Shown: positions 15,201-21,709 of the stretch, piece by piece
Position numbering within the stretch: position 1 is the stretch's first letter
How the letters are laid out: every line of letters starts with the position of its first letter
NCBI GenBank assembly: GCA_039188505.1
Contig: JBCCZC010000046.1
Coordinates: 1-21,709, forward strand
Reading direction: 5' to 3'
DNA from: JBCCZC01 sp039188505
GTDB taxonomy: Bacteria; Pseudomonadota; Gammaproteobacteria; Xanthomonadales; SZUA-38
DNA: 21,709 nucleotides
Made by a program: the position numbers and the translations under genes
Notes under the pieces: generated by a model
Told to the model about the DNA's origin: nothing
The model's input: only the letters and a program-made list of their open reading frames with translations
Database searches by the model: none

Positions 15201-15995
15201 GCGCGATAGAACGGTTATTGTCTCGGCCGGTAGGCCGCTACCGTCGCCAGGGCGATAGCGGCGCACGATTTGGAACGCGTCGTCCATTCGATACAGGCCG
15301 GTCAGGCTGCCGACCCACCAGCCCCCATCCGTCGCGGCAGCCAGCGCCGTGACCGTGCCGTCGATGCCGGGCACCGGCGAGAGCGAATTCTCGTCGAAAC
15401 GAAGCATCGCGAGTCCGCCGCCCGTGCCGATGAGAAGCACCTCTTCCGACGCCGCCAGGGCGGTCACATTAGTTGCCGGCAACCCTTCGGACCAGGGTTC
15501 GAAGCGCTCTGACAACGCGTCCCGTCTGACCAGTCCGCCGTCCCGCAGCCCGATCCAGAGATCTCCGGCATCATCGCGCAGTAGCGCCGCTACCTGGTCG
15601 CCTGGCAGGGATTCCGGATCCTGGGGGTCATGGCGAAAGATCTCGAAGCGCTCGGTTCGTGTGTCCAGGCGCGCAAGCCCGCCGGACCCGGTGCCGATCC
15701 AGAGTGCACCGTCGCCCCCCGTGGCCAGCGCTTCGATGTAGCTGTCACTGAGGCCTTCGTCGCCGTTGTAACCCCGGACGAAGGTTCGGATGTCATAGCC
15801 ATCAAAGCGGTTGAGCCCGGCCTGGGTCCCGAGCCAGATGAAGCCCTGGTCGTCCTGAGCGATGCTGGTGACCGAAAGCTGCGACAGCCCATCGTTGAGA
15901 TCGATCGTCTCGAACCTGAGCCATTCCTCACTGGCAGCATTTCCGACCACCAGCAGCAGCAATGGCAGCAGAAAGCGTCTCCCCATAGTTCGCAT
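12270..15995 (-). CDS. Large membrane sensor histidine kinase: periplasmic Reg_prop propellers, Y_Y_Y, PAS, HisKA, HATPase
   Basis: A 1241-residue sensor kinase. A signal peptide (about 1-22, RRFLLPLLLLVVGNAAS) leads into some twelve to fourteen propeller blades (about 25-660) with the recurring pattern G..W[IV]G(T) G(L)..(F/D). A Y_Y_Y domain follows (about 705-782, YQYQLEGFDETW and AYRFRVRSANRDG), then one membrane segment (789-809), a PAS domain (825-940), a coiled coil (945-990), the phosphoacceptor His1007 in VAHEINTPVG, the N box Asn1138 (LLMNSLDHAW), DDGCG near 1170 and GSGLGMHIVY. There is no receiver or DNA-binding domain, so a separate unknown regulator is needed. The open frame reaches back to 16106, but that extra part is repeat sequence and the signal peptide begins at ATG 15995 or 15986. 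The propeller part probably binds a glycan or similar ligand, as in family members from carbohydrate users; that is inference. Confidence 0.95.
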   Translation of the reverse strand: MRTMGRRFLLPLLLLVVGNAASEEWLRFETIDLNDGLSQLSVTSIAQDDQGFIWLGTQAGLNRFDGYDIRTFVRGYNGDEGLSDSYIEALATGGDGALWIGTGSGGLARLDTRTERFEIFRHDPQDPESLPGDQVAALLRDDAGDLWIGLRDGGLVRRDALSERFEPWSEGLPATNVTALAASEEVLLIGTGGGLAMLRFDENSLSPVPGIDGTVTALAAATDGGWWVGSLTGLYRMDDAFQIVRRYRPGDGSGLPAETITVLSRDRGGELWVGTLDGLAKFDESRDAFDAWRHSILDEFSLAADRVASIMEDRHGVVWIGTWTGGVSRVDRQSILFGGERYRDDGSGLPDPRVRDFVEAADGRLWVATLGGGLALFDPETRAFEQIRHDPADPGSIASNRLHAVAVDPDGGVWVGALDAGVSRYDPRTGTSVHFPHLGDDNGGGDPKHVLDLLVDRRGQLWVATSGDGVWVHDLAERTWRHFGAADGLASDVAGHLFETSTGQIWIGHRGSGLTIFDPDEQEPWVVSPEPDRPGGLAQGTITFIHETAAGQLWVATQGAGFARVTTGVGRELLFEHFTSAQGLAADAVGAVLVDEHDGVWVSTLRGISVLHPETGEIRNFYPLDGTQKRAYYVGAGLICSQGVLYFGGIEGITWLGEHALSTDDRKPQTQVTGLYLFNRRLEPGAPELPDLPAASFLERVTFDHRQNIFGIEFAGLHFSQPEANRYQYQLEGFDETWVDTPADRRLATYTNLDAGAYRFRVRSANRDGGWSQPRELDIRVQPTPWETPAAYATYAIAALALFGGIGMVRARQATVRREARRAIREGRERLDLALWGSGDEMWFWDVDTGQLERASHIDVKTQREISDMNGLWEVMHPDDRSHVHERMTRHMRGQSPFFEATYRVRGADGQWIWALSKGRAGPRDELGKVHTVAGATKDITQLKNTERALRELNERLEYMVDERTEDLRRTNDDLRRTLDMLTEAQAQLVESEKMASLGNLVAGVAHEINTPVGVALTAATYMESQLRRALSDGVGQEDAAARLEDQARQQIENVQFLIQNLNRAAELIRSFKQVAVDQSSEEHRRFALAEYLDEILRSLHPRFKRTQHTVTVDCDPDIEMASYPGALYQVLVNLLMNSLDHAWDDDQAGHIQIGVAATGSRVESRYSDDGCGLAPEAEGRVFEPFFTTRRGSGGSGLGMHIVYNLTTNVLAGRITVTGPPGKGLEVVLDLPRNLAADGTS

Positions 15996-16024
15996 GGTAC
16001 GCCAGCCCGTCGGTAAGCCGAAAG

Positions 16025-16067
16025 GTGAGCCCCGAAAAAGTCGACGCATGCGTCGACCGGGGCTCAC
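16025..16067. repeat. Nested palindrome 30 bases upstream of the sensor kinase start
   Basis: A perfect 18-base palindrome GTCGACGCATGCGTCGAC (16040-16057) is enclosed by a nine-base inverted repeat, GTGAGCCCC (16025-16033) and GGGGCTCAC (16059-16067). The right outer arm is the beginning of the first unit of the repeat array. In transcript form this could be a long hairpin with an internal loop. It lies in the 5' region of the kinase gene and could be a regulator site or attenuator. Confidence 0.85.
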
Positions 16068-16405
16068 GCCCTCGCGCCTGCGTGCGCGAGGGCCGTTTCC
16101 CCGCATCGGAGTCCGTCCAGGAAAAACAGAGGCACAGCCGACCGGGGCTCACGCCCTCGCGCCTACGTGCGCGAGGGCCGTTTCCCCGCCTCGGAGTCCG
16201 TCCAAGAAAAACAGAGGCTCCAGCAGTGTCGAATGAAACAGCGGTCGACCGGGGCTCACGCCGTCGCGCCTACGTGCGCGAGGGCCGTTTCCCCGCATCG
16301 GAGTCCGTCCAAGAAAAACAGAGGCTCCAGCAGTGTCGAACGAAACAGCGGTCGACCGGGGCTCACGCCGTCGCGCCTACGTGCGCGAGGGCCCTTTCGC
16401 CGACA
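16055..16405. repeat. Array of four hairpin-bearing tandem repeats (85, 107, 107 bp and a partial)
   Basis: Units begin with GACCGGGGCTCACGCC at 16055, 16140, 16247 and 16354. The second and third are 107 bases long and differ at only three positions. The first lacks a 22-base segment present in the others (TCCAGCAGTGTCGAA region), and the fourth breaks off soon after its hairpin. Each contains a stem of ten base pairs, GCCCTCGCGC and GCGCGAGGGC, around a six-base loop CTACGT (CTGCGT in the first); in the third and fourth one pair is a mismatch. GGGG and CCCC five bases outside can extend the stem. Hairpins lie at 16068-16093, 16153-16178, 16260-16285 and 16367-16392. Unit lengths are not multiples of three, so the array is not a protein repeat. 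The whole gene-free stretch 15996-16414 consists of this array and the adjoining palindrome; no gene was seen in it. Confidence 0.95.
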
Positions 16406-16414
16406 GCCCAGGCG

Positions 16415-19400
16415 CTAGGAGGCCAGCGGGGCCGTCCGTCGGCCGAGGCGCTCGCGGGCGCGCCGCACCCGGTTGCCACCCCAGATCCGCAGGTCGTCGA
16501 GCGTGACGTAGATCGTCGGCAGGACACACAGGCTGATAACCGTCGAGAACACCAGGCCGCCCACGATGGCGCGCGCCATCGGGAAGTACGGGGGGCCGTC
16601 GCCGCCGATCTGGGTCGTCCCGATGCAGAGTGGAAGCAGTCCCAGTACGGTCGTCCCTACGGTCATGAGAATCGGTCGAATCCGGTCCCGCCCCGCCTGG
16701 ACGACGGCCTCGCTGCGCAGCAGGCCGCTGCGCCTAAGTTGGTTGATGTGGTCTACCATCACAATGCCGTTGTTCACGACCACCCCGATCAGGATCAGGA
16801 TTCCTATGAACGCCATGAGCGAGAACGTCGTGCCCGTGAGCAGGAAGAACCAGTGCACACCGACCACCGAGAACATGATGCCCGTCAGGATCGAAAGCGG
16901 GTGCACCAGCGATTCGAACAGTGCGGCCATGATCAGGTAGATGAACAGGACCGCTAGAAGAATGTTCCGGATCATGTTCTGTGCGGTGTCGTCCTGGAAT
17001 TCGAAGCCGCGGCCATACTTCCAGCCGTACCCAGGCGGGAATTCGATGGCGTCCATTACCGCAGAAATGTCCTCTCGCACCGAGTCCATGGTGGCCCCAT
17101 CGGTGAGGTTTGCGCTGAGGCGCAGCGCGGTTTCCCGATCTGCGCGCGAGATGTTGTAGGGCCCCGGCCTCACGTTGACGTCGACAAGAGCCAGCAGTGG
17201 AATCCGCCGCCCATCCGCGGTCGACAAACGGAGTCCCTCGAGCTGCTCAACCGTCTGGGAATCTGCGTCCTGGAAGCGCAGGGTCATCGGGATCTCGCCT
17301 TCCGGGCCTCGAAACTCGTCGAGCTGCGTGCCTCGCAAGGCCACGGCGATGGCCTGAGCAACCTCCTGCGAGGAAAACCCGTAGGACCGCGCCCGCTCCC
17401 GATCTACGCTGACGGCGACCTCCTGGTTGCCGGCTCCGATGCTCGAGCGGATGTCCTGTAGCCCATCGACGTTCTCCAGCGCCAGGATGACGCCGTCGAC
17501 CATGTTCGCGAGGCGCTCGGAGGAGTCGCCGATCAGCGACAGCGTAACGCCCTCCGCGCCAGCGGATCTTTGTTCCTCGAAGCTCGGCTGGCCAATGGCG
17601 ATCTTTGGCAGCTCTGCCTCGATCATCTCCTTCGCGGCCTTGGCTGAAAGCGTCGCCTCCTCCTTGTCCACGAGTAGGATGGTCGACTGCGCGTTGCCGA
17701 ATTCATCGTAGTAGGTGTAGACCTTGTCGATATCGAAGCGCTCCTTGTTGTCGTAAAGGAACTGTTCGATCTCGTCGACGGCCGGCTCGATGGTCTCCAG
17801 CGGATAGTTGGCGTCCAGGTAGTACGGAAGGAAGAGCTCCCGATCAAACGTTTCCGGGAACATGTCCGTCTTGACGATATTGAGGGGGATTGCCCAGGAA
17901 AGCAGGATGCCCACGATACCGCCCCACGCCCACCAGCGATGGCGCAGCGTCCAGTCGAGGAAACGCGCATAGCGGTCCTTGAAACGATCGATGCCCTGGG
18001 TCTTCCGATCGCCGCTCGGCGGCTTGACGCGGCTCGCGACGAGCGGAATGAGCGTCTGGGAGATGACCAGAGACATCGCCAGCGAAATGCAGATCGCGGC
18101 GGCCACGTGCTGAAGAAAGATCTTGACCTGGTCCATCTCGCCGAACAGGTTGGGCAGGAAAACCGCCATCGAGGTCAGTGTGCCGGCCAGGACCGCCAGC
18201 CCCACGGCGCGAACGCCTCGGACCGAGGCGCCGACCGGATCTCCGGGCGACTTTTCCCGCTCCGTGAAAATGCTCTCGCTGATGACGACCGCGTTGTCGA
18301 CGAGCATGCCGACGGCCAGCATGAGTCCCATCATGCTGAGGATATTCAGCGAATAGCCGGTCAGGTACATGATGCCGAGCGTCACCGTGATCGAGATCGG
18401 CACGGCGAGCGAGACCATGAGCGTTGTGCTCCAGTTTCGCAGGAAGAAATACAGCACGACCAGCGAGAGTACCGCGCCCAGCAACCCTGCATTCAGGAGT
18501 TCGCGCAGTGAGCTTTTTACCCCTTCTGCCTGATCCTCCAGGAAGAACAGGCGGATGCCCTGCATCTCGCGACTCTCACCGGCTTCCTCGACGGCCGCCA
18601 CGGCGCGCTCGGCGACATCAACGAGGTTGGCCCCACGCTCCTTGTAGATTTCCAGTCCAACCGCGTATTTCTGGTCGAGGTGTCGCGAATAGGTTCTTTC
18701 ACGGGGTTCGAAGCGGATCGTCGCGATGTCGGAGAGACGCGTGCCGTCCTGATCGATGACCAGCCGACCGATCTCCTCGATCGTGCGGTATTCGCCGATC
18801 GGATTGACGCGATAGCGCAGGTCGCCATCCGAAATCAGCCCCGCGGACGCGGCGAAATTGGACTGCTGCAGGAGTCGGTTGAGCTCGATGAGGCTAACGC
18901 CCTGCGCCTCGACGAGGTCGGCGTCGAGCTCGATCCGGATTTCCTTGGGTTCGACGCCCTGGAGCTCCACCCGTGCCACCCCGGGCAATCGTTCGACCGG
19001 CCTGACGAGGTTCCGCGTCAGGAGTTCGTAGGACTCCGATAGATCACGTTCGCTCGAGATTCGCAGCGTCAGCACCGCCTGGTCAGAGGTGTTGAACTTG
19101 TAGACGTTGACCCGGCGAAGGTCATCGGGCAACTCGTCTCGAATCGCATCGAGCCGCTCGCGCGCCTCGACCGCTTTGATGCCGAGATCTTCACGCCAAT
19201 CGAAGGCGAGGATCACCTGGCCCTGATCGGCATAGGAGGAGCTGTTGATGAACTGGGTGCCCTTGAGCGTCGCCAGTGCCTCCTCGGCCGGGCGCACGAT
19301 GGACCGCTCGACCTCTCGGGGTGTCGAACCCGGATACGGCATGTCGATGAACAGGATTGGAAGGTCGATGCTCGGGAAAAGCTCCAGTGGAAGCAGGCGC

Positions 19401-19486
19401 GAGGAGAGCCCGCCAAGCACCAGGCAAGACAGAAAGATCATCGCCGTCGCGACGGGCTTGCGAATACACCACTCCGCTGGCGTCAT
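16415..19486 (-). CDS. RND efflux permease, second of a tandem pair
   Basis: A 1023-residue inner-membrane pump of the AcrB/AcrD/AcrF (ACR_tran) superfamily, which exports lipophilic compounds in exchange for protons with a periplasmic adaptor and usually an outer-membrane channel. The N-terminus MTPAEWCIRKPVATAMI and the two-fold layout of twelve membrane segments with two large periplasmic loops are typical. In TM4 it reads GMLVDNAVVISESI (Asp397, then Asn398 where AcrB has a second Asp). In TM10 it reads GVVVNNGIVMVD (Asn905 where AcrB has Lys940). This variant is shared by a known branch of the family, as far as I recall. The ATG at 19486 overlaps the stop of the upstream permease as TGATG, so the two are coupled and may form one mixed trimer. 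Substrate is unknown. Confidence 0.95.
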   Translation of the reverse strand: MTPAEWCIRKPVATAMIFLSCLVLGGLSSRLLPLELFPSIDLPILFIDMPYPGSTPREVERSIVRPAEEALATLKGTQFINSSSYADQGQVILAFDWREDLGIKAVEARERLDAIRDELPDDLRRVNVYKFNTSDQAVLTLRISSERDLSESYELLTRNLVRPVERLPGVARVELQGVEPKEIRIELDADLVEAQGVSLIELNRLLQQSNFAASAGLISDGDLRYRVNPIGEYRTIEEIGRLVIDQDGTRLSDIATIRFEPRERTYSRHLDQKYAVGLEIYKERGANLVDVAERAVAAVEEAGESREMQGIRLFFLEDQAEGVKSSLRELLNAGLLGAVLSLVVLYFFLRNWSTTLMVSLAVPISITVTLGIMYLTGYSLNILSMMGLMLAVGMLVDNAVVISESIFTEREKSPGDPVGASVRGVRAVGLAVLAGTLTSMAVFLPNLFGEMDQVKIFLQHVAAAICISLAMSLVISQTLIPLVASRVKPPSGDRKTQGIDRFKDRYARFLDWTLRHRWWAWGGIVGILLSWAIPLNIVKTDMFPETFDRELFLPYYLDANYPLETIEPAVDEIEQFLYDNKERFDIDKVYTYYDEFGNAQSTILLVDKEEATLSAKAAKEMIEAELPKIAIGQPSFEEQRSAGAEGVTLSLIGDSSERLANMVDGVILALENVDGLQDIRSSIGAGNQEVAVSVDRERARSYGFSSQEVAQAIAVALRGTQLDEFRGPEGEIPMTLRFQDADSQTVEQLEGLRLSTADGRRIPLLALVDVNVRPGPYNISRADRETALRLSANLTDGATMDSVREDISAVMDAIEFPPGYGWKYGRGFEFQDDTAQNMIRNILLAVLFIYLIMAALFESLVHPLSILTGIMFSVVGVHWFFLLTGTTFSLMAFIGILILIGVVVNNGIVMVDHINQLRRSGLLRSEAVVQAGRDRIRPILMTVGTTVLGLLPLCIGTTQIGGDGPPYFPMARAIVGGLVFSTVISLCVLPTIYVTLDDLRIWGGNRVRRARERLGRRTAPLAS

Positions 19487-21709
19487 CAGACGGCCTCCGC
19501 TTCGTCACCAGCGGGCGCGACAACTCGGCGCTCGCCGCGGTCGAGAAGGTCGTACATGACCGGCACGACGAGCAGCGTCAGCAGCGTGGAAACGAGCAGC
19601 CCACCGATCACCGTTACGGCCATCGGGGTGCGCAGCTCGGCGCCCTCCCCCAGCCCCAGCGCCAGCGGGAGCAAGCCGAGCGTGGTCGTGAGCGTGGTCA
19701 TCACGATCGGACGCAGGCGGGACCTCCCGCCTTCGACGATCGCGTCACGCTTGGCCATGCCGCGATCCCGGAGCTGGTTGATCAGATCGACGAGGACGAT
19801 CGCGTTGTTGACGACGATCCCCGCCAGCATGATCAGTCCGATGAAGACGATCACCGACACGGGCGTTCCTGTCAGGAACAGCGCCAGCACGGCGCCGACG
19901 AGCGCGAGCGGCACGGAGAGCAGGATGACGAACGGGTGGACCAGGGATTCGAACTGGGAGGCCATCACCAGGTAGACCAGGAAGATGGCAAGGCCCAGCG
20001 CAAAAAGCAGCGACTGGAAGGACGCGTCCATCTCCTCGCTCTGCCCCGCAACCTGAACCTTCACGCCCCAAGGCACTTCGATTTCGGCAAGCGCCGCCTC
20101 GGCGACCTCCACCGCCTCCTTTAGGGAGCCGTAGCGCAGATTTGCAGTCACGATGGCCGCCCGATCCTGGTCCACGCGGTTGATCTCGGCCGGTCCCTCC
20201 GTGGCGATGATTTCGGCCACAGACGACAGCACGATCGGCCGCTCGCTCTGCGGATTGATGATCAGGTTGTTCACATCTTCGACCGAAGCGCGATCTTCCT
20301 CGTCGGCACGCACCAGGACATCGATCTTCCGATCCCGCCAGCTGTAGCGTGTCGCCACCTCGCCCCGAAGCTTGTTGACGACCTGATCCGAGATCTGACG
20401 CACGGTCAGGCCCAGGGCTGCGGCACGCTCCTGGTCGAAGCGGATCTGGATTTCGGGGTGGCCGGCCTCGAGCGAGGAGCGGACGTCTGAAAAACGCTGG
20501 TCTGCCTTCAGACGCTCGGCGATCGTCCCCGACACCGTCTTGAGCGTCTCGAGATCGTATCCGAGGACCTCAATCTCCAGCGGGGTCGCAAAGCTGAAGA
20601 GCTGGGGACGGCTAAACTCGGCAGTCGCACCGGGGATTCGCTGGACCGTCGAACGCAGGGACTCGATCGCGACGGCCTCGGTGCGCTCGCTGGCGTCGTC
20701 CAGGACGACCAGAAGATTGCCGATATTCTCGCCGGCTTCCGTCGGGTTGGCGTCGATCCGGTTGCCCGAGCCGGAGACCGCAAAGACGTCGGTGATCTCC
20801 GTGACTTCGCCCGCCCGCGCCTGGATCGTGCCGACGGCACCATCGGTCTGCTGCAGCGGGGTACCGGCCGGCAGCTTGAGCTGAACCTCGAAGCGCCCCT
20901 GGGCCAGCTGCGGAATCAGCTCACCACCGAGCCGCGGCACGAGTGTGAACGCCAGCGCCATCGCAATTGTGGCGACCAGCAGCACGAGCGAGCGGTGCTG
21001 CAGGGCGGCAGGAAGCACCTTGGCGTACGCGTCCTGGAGCTTTGCGAACAGGCGCGTGACCAGGCCCGCCACGGGCCGCAGCAGCAGTGTCGCGATCAGG
21101 GAAATGATGCCGCCCACCCAGATGGCACCCGCGAGGATGTACTCCGGCAGCGCATTCAGTGTGAAGCGACGTGCGGACTTAACGTGGCGCCCGAGGCGGG
21201 TGCGGGGATCCCGCGACGGGAACTCCTCGTCCGGGAACGCCACCGGTGATTTCGCCTTCAGCGACGAGAGCATCGGTATCACCGTCAGAGCAACCGCGAG
21301 CGAAGCCACGAGCGCAAAAGTGACGGTCAGCGCCTGGTCGCGGAACAGCTGTCCACCGATCCCCTCCACGAAAATAAGCGGCACGAACACTGCAATCGTG
21401 GTCAAGGTGGCCGCGAACACGGCGCCGCTGACCTCAGAAGCCCCGTTCACGGCCGCGTCGATCACGCTGGCGCCCTGGCTTCGGTGCCGGGAGATGTTCT
21501 CGAGCACGACGATGGCATTGTCGACGAGCAGCCCCACGGCTAGCGCGATGCCGCCCAGCGACATGATGTTGAGCGAGAGTTCGCCCATGTCCATGAGGAA
21601 GAAGGTGGCGATCACCGAAAGCGGGATGCTCGCGGAGATCACCGCGGTGGCCCAGGCATCGCGCAGGAACAGGTAGATCACGAGGATCGCCAGAAGACCA
21701 CCGATCAGC
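19486..21709 (-). CDS. RND efflux permease, first of the pair, N-terminal part beyond the window
   Basis: The frame is open to the right edge (base 21709), so the first few hundred residues, including TM1 and most of the first periplasmic loop, are missing. About 740 residues are seen, beginning inside TM2 (LIGGLLAILVIYLFLRDAWAT). They include TM4 with GLLVDNAIVVLENI, the second large loop, TM10 with GIVVNNAIVLVDLINQLRDRG and the end. The GTG codon near 21681 is internal, not a start. It carries the same proton-relay changes as its partner (Asn for the second Asp and for Lys940). The two permeases are similar in fold but different in sequence, which fits an MdtBC-like heteromeric pump better than a recent duplication. 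The adaptor gene would be expected upstream, outside the window. Confidence 0.94.
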   Translation of the reverse strand, partial: LIGGLLAILVIYLFLRDAWATAVISASIPLSVIATFFLMDMGELSLNIMSLGGIALAVGLLVDNAIVVLENISRHRSQGASVIDAAVNGASEVSGAVFAATLTTIAVFVPLIFVEGIGGQLFRDQALTVTFALVASLAVALTVIPMLSSLKAKSPVAFPDEEFPSRDPRTRLGRHVKSARRFTLNALPEYILAGAIWVGGIISLIATLLLRPVAGLVTRLFAKLQDAYAKVLPAALQHRSLVLLVATIAMALAFTLVPRLGGELIPQLAQGRFEVQLKLPAGTPLQQTDGAVGTIQARAGEVTEITDVFAVSGSGNRIDANPTEAGENIGNLLVVLDDASERTEAVAIESLRSTVQRIPGATAEFSRPQLFSFATPLEIEVLGYDLETLKTVSGTIAERLKADQRFSDVRSSLEAGHPEIQIRFDQERAAALGLTVRQISDQVVNKLRGEVATRYSWRDRKIDVLVRADEEDRASVEDVNNLIINPQSERPIVLSSVAEIIATEGPAEINRVDQDRAAIVTANLRYGSLKEAVEVAEAALAEIEVPWGVKVQVAGQSEEMDASFQSLLFALGLAIFLVYLVMASQFESLVHPFVILLSVPLALVGAVLALFLTGTPVSVIVFIGLIMLAGIVVNNAIVLVDLINQLRDRGMAKRDAIVEGGRSRLRPIVMTTLTTTLGLLPLALGLGEGAELRTPMAVTVIGGLLVSTLLTLLVVPVMYDLLDRGERRVVAPAGDEAEAV

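Noticed and set aside
15996..16106. N-terminal extension of the sensor kinase frame upstream of 15995
   Set aside because: It is basic, low-complexity sequence read from the palindrome and first repeat, and the signal peptide starts right after ATG 15995.
16055..16405. CRISPR array
   Set aside because: Units are 85-107 bases and nearly identical along their whole length, with no unique spacers of constant size.
16025..16957. A 310-codon plus-strand open frame across the repeat array and the end of the RND gene, with repeated peptides
   Set aside because: The repeat spacings of 85 and 107 bases are not multiples of three, so each copy is read in a different frame, and the second half lies antisense to a clear RND gene.

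Overview
The window reads as a GC-rich gammaproteobacterial chromosome. The gene order queA-tgt-yajC-secD-secF is the conserved gammaproteobacterial arrangement. The mix of a DesK/DesR-like pair, propeller-type sensor kinases and RND pumps recalls Xanthomonadales or Ectothiorhodospiraceae-like lineages, but that placement is inference and no marker gene was checked.

Left part (1-6883, all minus strand): a DesK-type histidine kinase and its NarL-type regulator (GTGA overlap) lie upstream of queA and tgt, two late queuosine genes. After a 133-bp gap come yajC, secD and the beginning of secF, the accessory part of the Sec translocase. secF runs off the left edge.

Middle (7117-10499, plus strand): a tight three-gene operon of a divergent class III aminotransferase, an uncharacterised P-loop ATPase and a family 2 glycosyltransferase. 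I know of no described system with this combination. It is followed by a degraded-looking stretch (10500-11665). That stretch holds a small possible gene on the minus strand and, on the plus strand, the N-terminal piece of a two-component regulator propeller protein that lacks nearly all of its expected length.

Right part (11653-21709, minus strand): two overlapping RND efflux permeases (TGATG junction; the upstream one runs off the right edge), then a 419-bp gene-free region, then a large membrane sensor kinase (signal peptide, about a dozen propeller blades, Y_Y_Y domain, one TM, PAS, HisKA and HATPase) whose stop overlaps the TTG start of a LysE/RhtB-type exporter. The gene-free region carries an array of four hairpin-bearing repeats with spacings of 85, 107 and 107 bp, plus a nested palindrome just ahead of the kinase gene.

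No rRNA, tRNA, insertion sequence or CRISPR array was recognised. The most unusual items are the hairpin repeat array, the aminotransferase/ATPase/glycosyltransferase operon, and the intact propeller kinase lying close to a broken propeller gene.
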